A stretch of DNA of 58,932 bases from Xenorhabdus lircayensis (GCF_016306625.1 NZ_JACOII010000016.1:1119-60050), one strand, 5' to 3'. Counted from the first letter of the stretch, positions 40,071-52,014 are shown. Notes: generated from the letters alone by a model not told the origin. Made by a program: numbers and translations.

Positions 40071-42224
40071 ATGGATATGCTCTTAAAATTTATTCGGTTA
40101 CTTGTTCGTGTACTCTTTAGGGTCACAGTAGAAGGTGATGATAAGCAGCTCAAACACCCTAAATGCATTATTACACCCAATCATATTTCGTTTCTGGATG
40201 GTCTCCTAATTGGATTATTCTTGCCGGTAAAGCCTGTATTCGCTATCTATTCTAGTATTGCGACTCGCGGTTTTCTCAAATTCATTAAGTCTTATGCGGA
40301 TGTTGTACCTCTAGACCCAACCAACCCGATGGCAGTCAGGACGCTGGTTAAAGAAGTGGACAAAGGGCGTCCGATCGTGATTTTCCCAGAAGGGCGGATC
40401 ACCATGACTGGCTCTCTCATGAAAATCTATGATGGTGCTGCATTTATCGCAGCAAAATCAGGTGCAAAGGTGGTTCCAATCCGTATTGATGGTGCGGAAC
40501 AGACTATTTTTGGACGATTGAAAGGAATTATGAAACTGCATTGGTTCCCGAAAATCACCATCAAAATTTTACCCGCCGTCGATCTGCCAATGCCGGATGC
40601 CCCTAACTCAACGACACGTCGTCGTTTAGCAGGGGAGCATCTCCATGCCATCATGATGGATGTGAGAATGCAGACACGTCCAAAAGAAACATTGTTTAGC
40701 GCCTACCTTACTGCGAAAAAGCGCTTTGGCCGTTTCAAACCTTGCATTGAGGATGTGAACTTCAAGGAAGACAGCTATCATTCATTGCTGAAAAAAATAT
40801 TAGGCGTGAGCCGGATTTTAGAACGTTTTACGAAAGAAGGTGAACGGATTGGTTTGCTGTTGCCGAATGCGACCGTGATGGTTGCTGCCGTATATGGCGC
40901 TTCGTTGAAAGGTCGTGTGCCTGCTCTGCTGAACTATACGGCAGGAAGCAGTGGAATTAAGAATGCCATGCGGGCTGCGACAATCAAAACTATTGTGACA
41001 TCTCGCCAATTTCTGGAGAAAGGGCAATTAACCCACTTGCCAGAACAGGTGACAGAGGCCAATTGGGTATATCTTGAGGATTTGAAAGACACGATTACTC
41101 GGGAAGATAAGTTTTGGATACTGTGGCATTTGGTTTTCCCTTCCAAAGCTATCATGACTTCGCAAAAGCCGGATGATGATGCTCTGATCCTGTTTACGTC
41201 AGGTTCAGAAGGTGCGCCGAAGGGAGTTGTTCACAGCCATACCAGCTTATTGGCGAATGTTGAGCAGATAAAAACGATTGCTGATTTTACCCCGCAGGAT
41301 CGCTTTATGTCCTCCTTGCCACTGTTTCATGCCTTTGGCCTGACAGTTGGTTTATTCACTCCGTTAATGACAGGCAGTCGTGTATTCCTCTATCCAAGCC
41401 CACTGCACTATCGTGTTGTGCCTGAGCTAGTATATGATCGCAACTGTACCGTTTTGTTCGGAACTTCGACTTTCTTGGGCAATTATGCCAGTTTTGCACA
41501 TCCTTATGATTTTGCCCGCCTGCGTTATGTTGTGGCTGGTGCAGAAAAGCTGTCAGAAAACACTAAACGCGTTTGGCAGGATAAATTTGGTATCCGCATT
41601 CTGGAAGGCTATGGAGTGACAGAGTGTGCACCTGTTGTGGCTATCAACGTACCAATGGCAGCAAAAATAGGAACGGTTGGGCGGATTTTACCGGGTATGG
41701 AAGCTCGTTTGCTGCCTGTGCAGGGCATTGAAGAAGGAGGCCGTTTACAGTTACGTGGGCCGAATATCATGAAAGGCTATCTGCGTGTCGAAGCACCTGA
41801 TCGTCTGGAGCCCCCATCAGCAGAAGATGCAGAAGGGAATAACCAAATCGGCTGGTATGATACCGGAGATATCGTCTCTATTGATGAAGAGGGTTTCTGT
41901 GCGATCAAAGGGCGTGTAAAGCGTTTTGCCAAATTGGCGGGGGAAATGGTTTCTCTCGAAGCCGTAGAGCAAATAGCATCACGTGTTTCTACTGACGCAC
42001 TGCATGCAGCAACAGCCAAGAGCGATCACAGTAAAGGCGAAGCGCTGGTACTGTTCACGACCGATGCTAATCTGAGTAGAAATACAATGCTGGGAGTAGC
42101 CCGTGAAATGGGAATGCCTGAGCTGGCGGTTCCTCGTGATATTCGTTATGTGAAGCAATTACCTTTGCTTGGCAGTGGCAAACCGGATTTTGTCACACTA
42201 AGAAAAATGGCCGAACAGGAGTAA
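40071..42224 (+). CDS. aas: Bifunctional acyl-ACP synthetase / 2-acyl-GPE acyltransferase Aas
   Basis: This 717-residue inner-membrane protein re-acylates lysophospholipid. The N-terminal acyltransferase has NHISFLDG (HX4D) and IFPEGRIT. The C-terminal AMP-forming synthetase has [16 protein letters not shown] near residue 375 and GYGVTECAP. The fusion and length match E. coli Aas. lplT starts 4 nt after its stop, so the pair is an operon that imports and repairs lysophosphatidylethanolamine. Confidence 0.96.
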   Translation: MDMLLKFIRLLVRVLFRVTVEGDDKQLKHPKCIITPNHISFLDGLLIGLFLPVKPVFAIYSSIATRGFLKFIKSYADVVPLDPTNPMAVRTLVKEVDKGRPIVIFPEGRITMTGSLMKIYDGAAFIAAKSGAKVVPIRIDGAEQTIFGRLKGIMKLHWFPKITIKILPAVDLPMPDAPNSTTRRRLAGEHLHAIMMDVRMQTRPKETLFSAYLTAKKRFGRFKPCIEDVNFKEDSYHSLLKKILGVSRILERFTKEGERIGLLLPNATVMVAAVYGASLKGRVPALLNYTAGSSGIKNAMRAATIKTIVTSRQFLEKGQLTHLPEQVTEANWVYLEDLKDTITREDKFWILWHLVFPSKAIMTSQKPDDDALILFTSGSEGAPKGVVHSHTSLLANVEQIKTIADFTPQDRFMSSLPLFHAFGLTVGLFTPLMTGSRVFLYPSPLHYRVVPELVYDRNCTVLFGTSTFLGNYASFAHPYDFARLRYVVAGAEKLSENTKRVWQDKFGIRILEGYGVTECAPVVAINVPMAAKIGTVGRILPGMEARLLPVQGIEEGGRLQLRGPNIMKGYLRVEAPDRLEPPSAEDAEGNNQIGWYDTGDIVSIDEEGFCAIKGRVKRFAKLAGEMVSLEAVEQIASRVSTDALHAATAKSDHSKGEALVLFTTDANLSRNTMLGVAREMGMPELAVPRDIRYVKQLPLLGSGKPDFVTLRKMAEQE

Positions 42225-42228
42225 GAAA

Positions 42229-43425
42229 ATGAATAGCACTGTGGAGACACAACCTCTGTTAAATCGGGGAATGAAGGCAGTATTGCTATCGCAATTTCTC
42301 ACTGCTTTTGCTGACAATGCGCTGTTTTTTGCCATTTTAGCTCAATTGAAGGCTGAGGTTTACCCTGGATGGAGTCTGCCAGCCCTGCAAATTGTTTTCG
42401 TACTGACCTATATTGTACTTGCCCCCTTTGTGGGGCAAATTGCTGATCGGTTTTCAAAAGGGCGCGTCATGCTCTTTTCTAATGGCGTCAAATTGCTTGG
42501 AGCCATCAGTATCTGCATCGATATGAACCCGTTTTTGGGGTACACCTTGGTGGGAATTGGTGCAGCTGCCTATTCTCCTGCTAAATATGGCATTCTGGGA
42601 GAATTGACTGATGGTGGGAGTTTGGTAAAAGCTAATGGTATAATGGAAGCATCGACCATTGCTGCTATCCTGATTGGTTCAGTTGTTGGCGGCTTCCTTT
42701 CTGACGTCAGCCTGATACTGGCATTAGGGCTTTGTGCCTCGTTGTATGGTGTGGCAATTATGGTCAATTTCTATATTCCTCGTTTGGCTGCTGCACGTCA
42801 GGAAAAAGGTTGGAATCCCAAAAAGATGATGGTGGATTTCATGGCGGTTTGTGCCTCACTTTGGCGTAATCAGGAAACACGATTTTCACTGGTAGGCACC
42901 AGCCTATTTTGGGGTGCAGGTATCACATTGCGCTTCCTGCTGGTCGCTTGGGTTCCTATCGTGCTGGGGATTGAGGGAAATACGACACCTACATTAATGA
43001 ATGCAGTCGTCGCGATTGGTATCATTGTTGGAGCAGGTCTGGCTGCACGGTTTATTACCTTGAAGACGGTTCGCCGTTGTATGCCTGCGGGCATCTTAAT
43101 TGGCATCATGGTTATTCTTTTTGCCACTCAGCAATCGATATGGCTTTCCTATTTAATTTTGGTTGTCCTCGGGGTATTTGGTGGACTTTTTGTTGTTCCA
43201 TTAAATGCGCTATTACAAGAGCATGGAAAACATACGATGGGTGCCGGTAAAGCTGTTGCGGTGCAAAACCTTGGCGAGAACAGTGCCATGTTGGTGATGT
43301 TGGGGCTGTACCTTATTTCCATAATGCTGGGCGCATCGGCAGTTGCTGTCGGCATTGGTTTTGGTATTTTGCTCTCTCTGGCAATTGGGGGGCTATGGAT
43401 TTGGGATCTGCTTCGGAAAAATTAA
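42229..43425 (+). CDS. lplT: Lysophospholipid transporter LplT
   Basis: This 398-residue MFS protein has about twelve helices and flips lysophospholipid across the inner membrane for Aas. It has [17 protein letters not shown] at the start and a typical [12 protein letters not shown] loop between helices 2 and 3. AGTAAG near the aas stop provides a weak ribosome binding site, consistent with coupling. Confidence 0.95.
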   Translation: MNSTVETQPLLNRGMKAVLLSQFLTAFADNALFFAILAQLKAEVYPGWSLPALQIVFVLTYIVLAPFVGQIADRFSKGRVMLFSNGVKLLGAISICIDMNPFLGYTLVGIGAAAYSPAKYGILGELTDGGSLVKANGIMEASTIAAILIGSVVGGFLSDVSLILALGLCASLYGVAIMVNFYIPRLAAARQEKGWNPKKMMVDFMAVCASLWRNQETRFSLVGTSLFWGAGITLRFLLVAWVPIVLGIEGNTTPTLMNAVVAIGIIVGAGLAARFITLKTVRRCMPAGILIGIMVILFATQQSIWLSYLILVVLGVFGGLFVVPLNALLQEHGKHTMGAGKAVAVQNLGENSAMLVMLGLYLISIMLGASAVAVGIGFGILLSLAIGGLWIWDLLRKN

Positions 43426-43450
43426 TTTCTTATAGAATTGAAGGCTTGTT

Positions 43451-43954
43451 ATGGATGAAAAAATCCTGAATCAGCTTAGTATTGAACTGGGAAAGAGATT
43501 AAAACAGAAAAAATTATCCGTGACCTGTGCAGAATCCTGCACAGGGGGCTGGATTGCCAAAATGATCACAGATATTGTGGGAAGTTCGGCCTATTTTAAT
43601 CGCGGTTTCGTGACATACAGTAATGATGCTAAACATGAAATGCTGGGTGTCTCGCTGGCGTCGTTGGCGCAGTTTGGTGCGGTAAGCGAACAGGTTGTAA
43701 AAGAGATGGCAGCAGGAGCATTAAAAGTCGCCAAAGCGAATTTTGCTGTTGCTGTTAGTGGCATTGCTGGGCCAGATGGTGGTAGTGAGGAAAAACCAAT
43801 TGGCACTGTTTGGTTCGGGTTTGCCTTTCATGTTGATGGAAGCATACAGACTGTGACATACCGCCAATATTTTGCGGGTGATCGCAATGCCGTGCGTCTA
43901 CAGGCCGTCATTTTTTCTTTAAAAACACTATTGGAAGAAATCATAAAAAATTAG
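43451..43954 (+). CDS. pncC: Nicotinamide-nucleotide amidohydrolase PncC (CinA C-terminal family)
   Basis: This 167-residue protein is the stand-alone CinA C-terminal domain, which deamidates nicotinamide mononucleotide. It has TCAESCTGGWIAKMITD near residue 24 and AVSGIAGPDGGSEEKPIGTVWFG (signature in part). It ends in TAG with TGA four codons later. It sits directly before recA, as in E. coli. Confidence 0.92.
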   Translation: MDEKILNQLSIELGKRLKQKKLSVTCAESCTGGWIAKMITDIVGSSAYFNRGFVTYSNDAKHEMLGVSLASLAQFGAVSEQVVKEMAAGALKVAKANFAVAVSGIAGPDGGSEEKPIGTVWFGFAFHVDGSIQTVTYRQYFAGDRNAVRLQAVIFSLKTLLEEIIKN

Positions 43955-43955
43955 C

Positions 43956-43983
43956 TTGATGCTGTATGATTATACAGTATAAT
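43956..43983 (+). promoter_or_regulatory. recA promoter with LexA box in the spacer
   Basis: TTGATG (43956-43961) and TATAAT (43978-43983) are separated by 16 bp. The whole spacer is the LexA box CTGTATGATTATACAG (43962-43977), a perfect CTGT-N8-ACAG. The arrangement is that of E. coli recA and predicts strong SOS control. Confidence 0.95.
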
Positions 43984-44059
43984 TAATTCCAGCATTTTGG
44001 TATCAGAAACAGTTTATCAGCAGTGGGGCAGCCCCTTCATTGCTTGCGAAGGAGTAAAC

Positions 44060-45136
44060 ATGGCTAACGATGAAAATAAACAAAAAGCACTAGCAGCAGC
44101 GCTGGGCCAAATTGAGAAACAATTTGGTAAAGGTTCCATTATGCGTTTGGGTGAAAACCGCTCAATGGATGTTGAAACCATCTCTACCGGTTCCCTGTCA
44201 CTGGATATTGCATTGGGTGCAGGTGGCTTGCCAATGGGGCGTATCGTTGAAATATACGGGCCTGAATCTTCTGGTAAAACAACGCTGACATTGCAAGTGA
44301 TTGCTGCTGCCCAGCGCGAAGGCAGAACTTGTGCTTTTATTGATGCCGAACATGCCCTTGATCCGGTTTATGCCAAAAAACTGGGTGTAGATATTGATAA
44401 TCTGTTGTGTTCTCAGCCTGATACAGGCGAGCAAGCGCTGGAAATATGTGATGCCTTATCACGTTCTGGTGCTGTTGACGTTATTATCGTTGACTCCGTT
44501 GCTGCACTAACACCAAAAGCAGAAATTGAAGGTGAAATCGGCGATTCTCATATGGGGCTGGCAGCGCGTATGATGAGTCAGGCCATGCGTAAGCTGGCGG
44601 GTAACTTGAAAAACTCGAATACCCTGCTGATCTTCATCAACCAGATCCGTATGAAAATTGGTGTGATGTTTGGTAACCCTGAAACCACGACAGGCGGTAA
44701 TGCACTGAAATTCTACGCATCTGTACGTTTGGATATTCGCCGTACTGGCTCGGTGAAAAATGGCGATGAAGTTGTTGGTAGCGAAACTCGAGTGAAAGTA
44801 GTCAAGAACAAAGTCGCAGCACCGTTTAAACAGGCTGAATTCCAAATTCTTTATGGTGAAGGTATTAACACTTTTGGTGAATTGGTCGATTTGGGTGTTA
44901 AACACAAAATGGTGGAAAAAGCCGGTGCATGGTATAGCTACAACGGTGATAAAATTGGGCAAGGTAAAGCTAATGCCACTATTTATCTGAAAGAACATCC
45001 AGAAACTGCAGCCGAGTTAGATAAGAAACTTCGCGATTTGCTGTTGCATAATACCGGAGACTTCAAGAGCGCAGCTTCCGACTATGTAGCTGATTATGAA
45101 GACAACGGTGAAGAAGTGAATAACGAAGAGTTCTAA
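44060..45136 (+). CDS. recA: Recombinase RecA
   Basis: This 358-residue recombinase binds single-stranded DNA, exchanges strands and triggers LexA self-cleavage. It has the Walker [10 protein letters not shown] (67-75), [14 protein letters not shown] and an acidic tail. I choose ATG at 44060: AAGGAG is just upstream and homologues begin MA(N/I)DENK; the frame upstream of it belongs to the leader. Confidence 0.98.
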   Translation: MANDENKQKALAAALGQIEKQFGKGSIMRLGENRSMDVETISTGSLSLDIALGAGGLPMGRIVEIYGPESSGKTTLTLQVIAAAQREGRTCAFIDAEHALDPVYAKKLGVDIDNLLCSQPDTGEQALEICDALSRSGAVDVIIVDSVAALTPKAEIEGEIGDSHMGLAARMMSQAMRKLAGNLKNSNTLLIFINQIRMKIGVMFGNPETTTGGNALKFYASVRLDIRRTGSVKNGDEVVGSETRVKVVKNKVAAPFKQAEFQILYGEGINTFGELVDLGVKHKMVEKAGAWYSYNGDKIGQGKANATIYLKEHPETAAELDKKLRDLLLHNTGDFKSAASDYVADYEDNGEEVNNEEF

Positions 45137-45459
45137 TTACTTTTCATTCTCACTCCTCACTCTGCTGTAATACACAGAAACATAAAAACCACATCCATAT
45201 TGGGTGTGGTTTTTGCTTTTATGGGGGAATAAACATGCTTGAAACATGTGTATCGAAACTGGCTTAACGAACAGACTTTCAGAAAATGCCTAGACGAATT
45301 ACAATGCTGAAAAGCGAATGGATTTATATGGGATTTTACTTCTTATGGAAGACATTCTATCTTAGCCCTATTTTAATTTATTCGTGAGTTGAAATGGTGA
45401 TGCGATATGCCATTCAACCATTCATAAATCTGTTTTTTCAGCTTGATTTCGGGACAATT
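45137..45459. other. recA-alaS intergenic region without recX
   Basis: In E. coli, recX lies between recA and alaS. Here 323 bp contain the recA terminator and the alaS promoter region but no recX-like frame. I see nothing else in it. Confidence 0.7.
45185..45218 (+). terminator. Terminator of recA
   Basis: ACCACATCC pairs with GGGTGTGGT (9 bp, one G-U pair) around ATATT. The stem is preceded by A residues and followed by TTTT. Confidence 0.85.
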
Positions 45460-48087
45460 ATGAGCAAAAGCACCGCTGAGATCCGTCAAGCGTTTCTTGA
45501 CTTTTTTCATACTAAAGGGCACCAGATAGTACCAAGCAGTTCGTTGGTACCAACCAATGATCCAACATTGTTGTTCACTAACGCAGGGATGAACCAGTTC
45601 AAAGATGTCTTTCTAGGATTGGATAAAAAGCCTTATTCTAGAGCAACAACGGCTCAGCGCTGCGTTCGGGCTGGTGGTAAGCATAACGATTTAGAAAATG
45701 TGGGTTATACAGCCCGTCATCACACTTTTTTTGAAATGTTGGGTAACTTCAGTTTTGGCGATTATTTTAAACAAGATGCAATCAAATACGCATGGGAGCT
45801 ATTGACCGGCGAAGAGTGGTTTAATCTGCCAAAAGAAAAACTGTGGGTTACTGTCTATGAGACAGATGATGAAGCCTATGATATCTGGCATAAAGAAGTC
45901 GGCGTTCCAACAGAAAGAATTATTCGTATTGGTGATAACAAAGGTGCTCCTTATGCGTCAGATAACTTCTGGCAAATGGGTGATACCGGTCCTTGTGGCC
46001 CTTGTACGGAGATTTTCTACGACCACGGTGAGCACATTTGGGGAGGGACTCCAGGCAGCCCAGAAGAAGACGGTGACAGATATATTGAAATTTGGAACAT
46101 CGTTTTTATGCAATTCAACCGCCATGCTGATGGCACTATGGAGCCACTGCCAAAACCTTCTGTTGATACTGGCATGGGGCTGGAACGTATTACCGCAGTA
46201 TTGCAGCACGTCAACTCCAACTACGAGATTGACTTATTCCAAAATTTGATTGCTTCGGTTGCTGAAGTGACAGGGGCAGCTGATCTCACCAATAAATCTC
46301 TGCGTGTTGTTGCAGACCACATCCGTGCATGTGCATTCTTGATTTGTGATGGCGTCATTCCATCTAATGAAAACCGTGGATACGTACTTCGCCGTATCAT
46401 TCGCCGTGCCGTTCGTCATGGCAACATGCTGGGCGCGAAAGAGGCTTTCTTCTATAAACTGGTTGCTCCATTGATTGAAGTCATGGGCTCTGCCGGTGAA
46501 GAGTTGAAACAGCAGCAGTCTTTGGTTGAGCAGGTATTGAAAACTGAAGAAGAGCAGTTTGCCCGTACTCTGGAACGTGGTTTGCTGTTGCTGGATGAGG
46601 AACTGACTAAATTATCTGGTGATACCCTCGACGGTGAAACAGCCTTCCGTTTGTATGACACCTATGGCTTCCCGGTTGACCTGACTGCGGATGTTTGCCG
46701 TGAACGCAATATCAAAGTCGATGAAGTCAGTTTTGATGTGGCGATGGAAAACCAGCGTCGCCGTGCCCGTGAATCCAGTGGTTTTGGTACAGATTACAAT
46801 GAATTGATCAAAGTTGACGGACGTAGTGATTTTTGTGGCTATGAACATCATTCACAGCAGGCTACTGTTACCGCTATCTTCCGGAATGCCGAAGCTGTTG
46901 AGCAAATTCACGCTGGTGAAGAAGCAATCGTTATACTTGATAAAACCGCTTTCTATGCTGAATCCGGTGGACAAGTTGGTGATACAGGTAAATTGTCGAG
47001 TGGCGATGGTGTGTTTGAAGTCATTGATACACAAAAATATGCTCAGGCAATTGGTCATATTGGTAAATTGACAAGTGGTAGTTTGAGTATTAATCATACA
47101 GTCAATGCTGAAATTGATGTGGTACGCAGAGATGCTATCCGTTTGAATCACTCTGCGACTCATTTGTTACATGCGGCATTACGTCAAACTCTGGGAGATC
47201 ACGTTGCCCAGAAAGGTTCTTTGGTAAGTGACAAGTATCTGCGTTTTGATTTTTCTCACTTTGAGGCGATGAAGCCAGAACAGATCCGTCAGGTAGAAAG
47301 TTTTGTGAATGCAGAAATTCGCAAAAACTCACCAGTTGTTACAGAATTGATGGAGCTGGAAGAAGCAAAAGCTAAAGGTGCCATGGCACTGTTTGGCGAG
47401 AAGTATGATAAAAAAGTGCGTGTATTGAGCATGGGTGGCTTTTCTACCGAACTATGTGGTGGTACGCATGCGAGTCGTACTGGTGATATTGGGTTGTTCC
47501 GTATATCCAGTGAGTCAGGCACAGCAGCAGGCATTCGCCGTATCGAAGCTATTACGGGGCAAACTGCGCTGAATTCTATCTATCAGCAGACCGATCTATT
47601 GCAAGATATTGCTCATCTGGTGAAAAGTGATATCAGTAGTCTGAATGAGAAAGTGAAAACGACACTGGATAGAACGAAACAGTTGGAAAAAGAGTTGCAA
47701 CAGTTAAAATCTCAGCAGGCAGCTCAGGAAAGCTCCTCTTTGGCGAATCAGGCTAAAGAAATCCAAGGTGTTCGTTTACTGGTTACTCAATTAGGTGATA
47801 TTGAACCGAAAATGCTCAGAACGATGGTTGATGATCTGAAAAATCAATTGGGATCAGCAATTATTGTGCTTTCTACAGTGACTGGTGATAAAGTCAGCCT
47901 AATTGTTGGTATAACGAAGGATTTGACTGCTAGAATAAAAGCAGGCGATTTAATCTCTTTTGTTGCCCAGCAAGTTGGAGGTAAAGGAGGAGGACGTCCT
48001 GATCTGGCTCAGGCTGGTGGGACGGATGTAGTAGCTCTTCCTTCCGCATTGGCTAGTGTAGAAGAGTGGGTAATATTGCGGTTATAG
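45460..48087 (+). CDS. alaS: Alanyl-tRNA synthetase
   Basis: This 875-residue class II synthetase charges tRNA-Ala. It has a catalytic core ([17 protein letters not shown]), an editing domain with zinc-binding [12 protein letters not shown] and [13 protein letters not shown], and a C-terminal oligomerisation domain. I choose ATG at 45460: GGGACA is upstream and homologues start MSKSTAEIR; the earlier ATG codons at 45394 and 45400 add an unrelated tail. The stop is TAG, with TGA four codons later. Confidence 0.97.
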   Translation: MSKSTAEIRQAFLDFFHTKGHQIVPSSSLVPTNDPTLLFTNAGMNQFKDVFLGLDKKPYSRATTAQRCVRAGGKHNDLENVGYTARHHTFFEMLGNFSFGDYFKQDAIKYAWELLTGEEWFNLPKEKLWVTVYETDDEAYDIWHKEVGVPTERIIRIGDNKGAPYASDNFWQMGDTGPCGPCTEIFYDHGEHIWGGTPGSPEEDGDRYIEIWNIVFMQFNRHADGTMEPLPKPSVDTGMGLERITAVLQHVNSNYEIDLFQNLIASVAEVTGAADLTNKSLRVVADHIRACAFLICDGVIPSNENRGYVLRRIIRRAVRHGNMLGAKEAFFYKLVAPLIEVMGSAGEELKQQQSLVEQVLKTEEEQFARTLERGLLLLDEELTKLSGDTLDGETAFRLYDTYGFPVDLTADVCRERNIKVDEVSFDVAMENQRRRARESSGFGTDYNELIKVDGRSDFCGYEHHSQQATVTAIFRNAEAVEQIHAGEEAIVILDKTAFYAESGGQVGDTGKLSSGDGVFEVIDTQKYAQAIGHIGKLTSGSLSINHTVNAEIDVVRRDAIRLNHSATHLLHAALRQTLGDHVAQKGSLVSDKYLRFDFSHFEAMKPEQIRQVESFVNAEIRKNSPVVTELMELEEAKAKGAMALFGEKYDKKVRVLSMGGFSTELCGGTHASRTGDIGLFRISSESGTAAGIRRIEAITGQTALNSIYQQTDLLQDIAHLVKSDISSLNEKVKTTLDRTKQLEKELQQLKSQQAAQESSSLANQAKEIQGVRLLVTQLGDIEPKMLRTMVDDLKNQLGSAIIVLSTVTGDKVSLIVGITKDLTARIKAGDLISFVAQQVGGKGGGRPDLAQAGGTDVVALPSALASVEEWVILRL

Positions 48088-48118
48088 TTGGTATTGCCGT
48101 GACAGCAATGGCATCATG

Positions 48119-48152
48119 AAAACATTTTTTTATGGTGCCGAATGTTTTTTGT
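48119..48152 (+). terminator. Weak terminator after alaS
   Basis: AAAACATT (48119-48126) pairs with AATGTTTT (48141-48148), followed by TT. The stem is AT-rich, so strength is uncertain. Confidence 0.5.
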
Positions 48153-48334
48153 TGTGAAATTGTTGAAATGTTGGGCACATACTTATATTTTAGCTATCCT
48201 ATAGATATAGGAAATGTGTTCAAAACTGCTTATACTTTAAGTAGATATCATTGCTTTACGTTTTCACGGTGTTTGATGGATAATAGCGGGGAAACCTAGA
48301 GACCCGACTCTTTTAAATTTTCAAGGAGCAAAGA

Positions 48335-48520
48335 ATGCTTATTCTGACTCGTCGAGTTGGTGAAACACTCATGATAGGCGATGAGGTAACAGTCACAGTA
48401 CTGGGAGTTAAAGGCAACCAAGTTCGCATTGGTGTAAATGCGCCCAAGGAAGTTTCTGTTCACCGTGAAGAAATTTATCAACGGATTCAGGCAGAGAAGT
48501 CTCAACCTACAACTTTTTAA
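48335..48520 (+). CDS. csrA: Carbon storage regulator CsrA
   Basis: This 61-residue RNA-binding dimer recognises GGA in mRNA leaders and controls carbon flow, motility and virulence traits. The N-terminal [18 protein letters not shown], with its RNA-binding arginines, and the EEIYQRIQ helix are as in E. coli. AAGGAG lies upstream of the start. Position between alaS and the tRNA cluster is conserved. Confidence 0.98.
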   Translation: MLILTRRVGETLMIGDEVTVTVLGVKGNQVRIGVNAPKEVSVHREEIYQRIQAEKSQPTTF

Positions 48521-48821
48521 TTCCAGAATGGCGTCCATGCTTTTTTTAAGACTTGGGCGCTACTCTACTTCACGTTTTGTCCTGTTTTGTAAGCTTAGTT
48601 GGTTTTACCCTTTCTTTTTACTCTAATTCTATTCTCTCACGTCTTTTTATTTTCTATCTGTTGAAAAAGCATCGTTCATAAGGCCATAGCGATGAATAAT
48701 CATTTTTATAAATTTTATCTGTGCTTAGATGATTTCACTGTTGATAAAACAGCCCTTTAGTTGTTAAACCAATCATTTTGAGTGCTAAGTGTTCAAGTGA
48801 AAAAAAGTTGCGAAAAATTGT
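48521..48821. other. csrA-tRNA intergenic region
   Basis: No gene is evident in this AT-rich stretch. A short T-rich run after the csrA stop may end its transcript. The tRNA promoter begins right after this region. Confidence 0.5.
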
Positions 48822-48849
48822 TTGACTTATCAGGCAGGGAAAGTAATAT
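48822..48849 (+). promoter_or_regulatory. Promoter of the serine/arginine tRNA operon
   Basis: TTGACT (48822-48827), a 16-bp spacer and TAATAT (48844-48849) are close to sigma-70 consensus. The GTGCGCC that follows is a GC-rich discriminator, typical of stable RNA promoters under stringent control. The leader to the first tRNA is about 107 nt. Confidence 0.85.
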
Positions 48850-48962
48850 GTGCGCCATCGCAGCGACGAAGAGCCTAAAGAAAAGCTTCTGGGTAAGAAT
48901 CAGAAGTGAAGCTTAGAAGGATATGAAGTGAAAAATTCTAAGTCGTAAGTTTTAAAGCGTAA

Positions 48963-49055
48963 GGTGAGGTGGCCGAGAGGCTGAAGGCGCTCCCCTGCTA
49001 AGGGAGTATGTGGTTAAGAGCTGCATCGAGGGTTCGAATCCCTCCCTCACCGCCA
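48963..49055 (+). tRNA. serV: tRNA-Ser (GCT)
   Basis: This 93-nt type II tRNA has acceptor GGTGAGG/CCTCACC, discriminator G, encoded CCA, a long variable arm and anticodon GCT, which reads AGC/AGU. It is nearly identical to E. coli serV. It is the normal serine tRNA of the window, useful for comparison with the odd gene at 176-467. Confidence 0.98.
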
Positions 49056-49065
49056 TTTAAATAAT

Positions 49066-49142
49066 GCATCCATAGCTCAGCTGGATAGAGTACTCGGCTA
49101 CGAACCGAGCGGTCGGAGGTTCGAATCCTCCTGGATGCACCA
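49066..49142 (+). tRNA. tRNA-Arg (ACG), copy 1
   Basis: This 77-nt tRNA has acceptor GCATCCA/TGGATGC, encoded CCA and anticodon loop CTACGAA, so anticodon ACG (inosine-modified) reads CGU/CGC/CGA. It lies 10 nt after tRNA-Ser in a polycistronic array like E. coli serV-argVYZQ. Confidence 0.98.
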
Positions 49143-49227
49143 TTTTAAGCACCGGGAATTTTAGGTGTATTAATTCTGTAAATTTAGGCAATTAGCAGCG
49201 CCTGAACAGAAGTAGTAAACTGACAAC

Positions 49228-49304
49228 GCATCCATAGCTCAGCTGGATAGAGTACTCGGCTACGAACCGAGCGGTCGGAGGTTCGAATCCTCCTGGATGC
49301 ACCA
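49228..49304 (+). tRNA. tRNA-Arg (ACG), copy 2
   Basis: This copy is identical in sequence to the first tRNA-Arg. The spacer after copy 2 resembles that after copy 1 in part, so the array grew by duplication of tRNA plus spacer. Confidence 0.98.
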
Positions 49305-49392
49305 TATTCAACATTGTGATTTCATCATGATGTTTAAATTCTGGGGATAAGACAATTAGATGGCGTCTGACCAGAAATAGAAAACTAATAAT

Positions 49393-49469
49393 GCATCCAT
49401 AGCTCAGCTGGATAGAGTACTCGGCTACGAACCGAGCGGTCGGAGGTTCGAATCCTCCTGGATGCACCA
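49393..49469 (+). tRNA. tRNA-Arg (ACG), copy 3
   Basis: This is the third identical tRNA-Arg and the last gene of the array; a strong terminator follows. E. coli has four copies here. Confidence 0.98.
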
Positions 49470-49473
49470 TTTT

Positions 49474-49505
49474 AAACCCCTACCCTAACAAGGTAGGGGT
49501 TTTTC
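49474..49505 (+). terminator. Terminator of the tRNA operon
   Basis: AAACCCCTACC (49474-49484) pairs with GGTAGGGGTTT (49492-49502) over 11 bp and is followed by T residues. Confidence 0.92.
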
Positions 49506-49664
49506 GTTTTATTCCCTTTTAACCATAATATTTACTTTACCATTGACTGGTCGTAAATTGACCATTGGTATGTCATCCCTCCTATCTAATCAGCGACAAC
49601 TTGCCTTGTTTCATATAAAGTAAACTCTTAGTAATAATCTTTTAAAACTCCACGGGAGGTCAAA

Positions 49665-51224
49665 TTGATCCCGGACGTATCAAAAGCATTGTCATGGTTA
49701 GAGGCAAATCCTACTGTGTTAGATGGTATTTGTCGCGGCATTGAACGTGAAACATTGCGTGTTACTCCAGAAGGTCATTTAGCTAAGACTAAGCATCCAG
49801 AATCACTTGGTGCTTCTTTAACGCATAAATGGATTACAACTGATTTTGCTGAATCTCTATTGGAGTTTATTACCCCTGTTGATAGCAACATAGACAGAAC
49901 CATGGATTTCCTTAAAGATTTACATCGTTATACCGCCCGGAATCTGGACAATGAAAAAATGTGGCCTTTGAGCATGCCATGTTTTATTGACGGGGAGGAA
50001 AACATCACTCTGGCGCAATATGGTACGTCTAATGTGGGACGCTTTAAGACCTTGTATCGTGAGGGATTAAAGAACCGTTACGGCGCACTGATGCAGACGA
50101 TTTCAGGTGTACATTATAATTTTTCTTTGCCAATCAGTTTTTGGCAGGCGCGGTTAGGTGTTAAAGATGCAGAAACTGGAAAAGAACAGATTTCAGATGG
50201 CTATCTTCGCCTGATCCGCAATTATTACCGTTTTGGTTGGGTGATCCCTTATTTATTTGGTGCATCACCAGCGATTTGTTCCTCATTCTTAGGTGGGCGA
50301 AATACAGCATTATCCTTCGAAGAAACTGAAAAAGGAACTTGTTACTTGCCTTATGCGACTTCGTTGAGGATGAGTGACTTAGGGTACACCAACAAGTCTC
50401 AAAGTGATCTGAATATCACTTTTAATAATCTCCATACGTATGTAGAAGGGCTTAAGAAAGCGATTCATAAACCGTCTGTAGATTTTGCGGCGATTGGCAT
50501 CAAAAAAGAGGATAAGTACCTACAACTCAATACTAATGTTTTGCAAATTGAAAACGAGTTGTATGCACCGATACGTCCCAAACGCGTAACTAAAGAGGGT
50601 GAATCGCCTTCGGATGCGTTGTTGAGAGGTGGTGTAGAGTACATTGAAGTCCGTTCTTTGGATATTAATCCTTTCTCTCCTATTGGCGTTGATGAGACTC
50701 AGATTCGTTTTCTTGACCTATTCTTGATATGGTGTGCTTTGGCTGACGCCCCTGAAATGGGAAGTGAGGAGCTTGAATGCTGTCGTCAAAACTGGAATAA
50801 AGTCATTTTGGAAGGGCGCAAACCAGAGCTGAATATTGGCATTGGCTATGGCATTGAGCAACAACCCCTTAAAATCGTGGGTCAGGAACTATTCATGGAC
50901 TTAGAGCGGGTTGCTGAAGTCTTGGATTCCTGTTCAGGAACTCAGTATCAGTCAGTGTGCAAAGAATTGGTTACTATGTTCGAAGATCCATCATTAACGT
51001 TTTCAGCGCGTGTACTGGGTAAGATGAAAGCTCAGGGGATAGTTGGTTTTGGATTGGAACTGGCAAATAAGTACTATCAGGAATTGATTGAAGAACCTTA
51101 CTCAATCTTGAATGATGAAAGTCTTTCTGTTGAACGTGATGCTTCTGTATCACTGCAATGCAGTCTTGAGCAGCAAGATAGCATGAATTTTGAAGATTAT
51201 CTAAAAATTCATGCTGGGTATTAA
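49665..51224 (+). CDS. gshA: Glutamate-cysteine ligase
   Basis: This 519-residue enzyme makes gamma-glutamylcysteine, the first step of glutathione synthesis. The sequence is colinear with E. coli GshA ([38 protein letters not shown] in part, [14 protein letters not shown]). The start is TTG with GGGAGG upstream, as in E. coli gshA, which limits expression. yqaA and yqaB, found between the tRNAs and gshA in E. coli, are absent. Confidence 0.97.
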   Translation: MIPDVSKALSWLEANPTVLDGICRGIERETLRVTPEGHLAKTKHPESLGASLTHKWITTDFAESLLEFITPVDSNIDRTMDFLKDLHRYTARNLDNEKMWPLSMPCFIDGEENITLAQYGTSNVGRFKTLYREGLKNRYGALMQTISGVHYNFSLPISFWQARLGVKDAETGKEQISDGYLRLIRNYYRFGWVIPYLFGASPAICSSFLGGRNTALSFEETEKGTCYLPYATSLRMSDLGYTNKSQSDLNITFNNLHTYVEGLKKAIHKPSVDFAAIGIKKEDKYLQLNTNVLQIENELYAPIRPKRVTKEGESPSDALLRGGVEYIEVRSLDINPFSPIGVDETQIRFLDLFLIWCALADAPEMGSEELECCRQNWNKVILEGRKPELNIGIGYGIEQQPLKIVGQELFMDLERVAEVLDSCSGTQYQSVCKELVTMFEDPSLTFSARVLGKMKAQGIVGFGLELANKYYQELIEEPYSILNDESLSVERDASVSLQCSLEQQDSMNFEDYLKIHAGY

Positions 51225-51235
51225 AAAAAGAAAAT

Positions 51236-51252
51236 GGCCACCAGTGGTGGCC
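51236..51252 (+). other. Hairpin after gshA
   Basis: GGCCACC and GGTGGCC form a 7-bp stem with loop AGT. No T-run follows directly, so it is a doubtful terminator. Confidence 0.45.
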
Positions 51253-51386
51253 GAATAAAATATCTTAGAGAATAAGGATGATAACAATTTGCGCGTCTTC
51301 ATACCTTATGACCCACCGCAAATGAAAAGGTTTCATCTATCTGAAAAAATTTTCGTAAAAAATCTGATGCCTTAGGAGGTAGGATT

Positions 51387-51902
51387 ATGCCTTTATTGGA
51401 TAGCTTTACAGTTGACCATACTCGCATGGCTGCGCCTGCTGTTAGAGTTGCTAAGACGATGAAAACGCCTCATGGTGATACCATCACAGTATTTGATTTA
51501 CGTTTTTGCGTTCCCAATCAAGAAGTGATGCCAGAAAAGGGTATTCACACACTTGAGCATCTGTTTGCAGGTTTTATGCGTAATCATTTGAACGGTGATG
51601 GTATTGAAATTATCGATATCTCTCCGATGGGATGCCGTACTGGTTTTTATATGAGCTTGATTGGTGCACCAGCAGAGCTGATAGTGGCTGAAGCTTGGAA
51701 AGCTGCAATGTCAGATGTACTGAAAGTTCAAGATCAGACTCAGATCCCAGAACTGAACATTTATCAGTGTGGTACTTATGAAATGCACTCACTAAAAGAA
51801 GCTCAAGATATTGCTCGTCATATTATTGATGCAGATGTTCGTGTTAATCAGAATGATGAATTGGCACTGCCTGAAGAAAAACTTGTTGAACTTCAAGTGT
51901 AG
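51387..51902 (+). CDS. luxS: S-ribosylhomocysteine lyase (AI-2 synthase)
   Basis: This 171-residue metalloenzyme cleaves S-ribosylhomocysteine to homocysteine and the AI-2 precursor. Metal ligands H54 and H58 and catalytic E57 are in HTLEH, and C83 is in [15 protein letters not shown] lies upstream of the start. The stop is TAG, followed by a second TAG three codons later. Confidence 0.97.
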   Translation: MPLLDSFTVDHTRMAAPAVRVAKTMKTPHGDTITVFDLRFCVPNQEVMPEKGIHTLEHLFAGFMRNHLNGDGIEIIDISPMGCRTGFYMSLIGAPAELIVAEAWKAAMSDVLKVQDQTQIPELNIYQCGTYEMHSLKEAQDIARHIIDADVRVNQNDELALPEEKLVELQV

Positions 51903-52014
51903 CCTGTTTGTTAGGCGGAGATCGTATAAACGATATGATGTCTTGGCAGTCATTTTGTTCTGGCCGTAAATTTCTTGTCAAACGGCGATCAGGCCTACCT
52001 TATATTGACAGGAT

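Noticed and set aside
43997-44059. N-terminal extension of RecA
   Set aside because: The family starts at 44060, which has a clear AAGGAG; the upstream frame is the untranslated leader downstream of the LexA-regulated promoter.
49192-49470. 92-codon minus-strand frame with repeated [14 protein letters not shown]
   Set aside because: It is the antisense translation of two identical tRNA-Arg genes.
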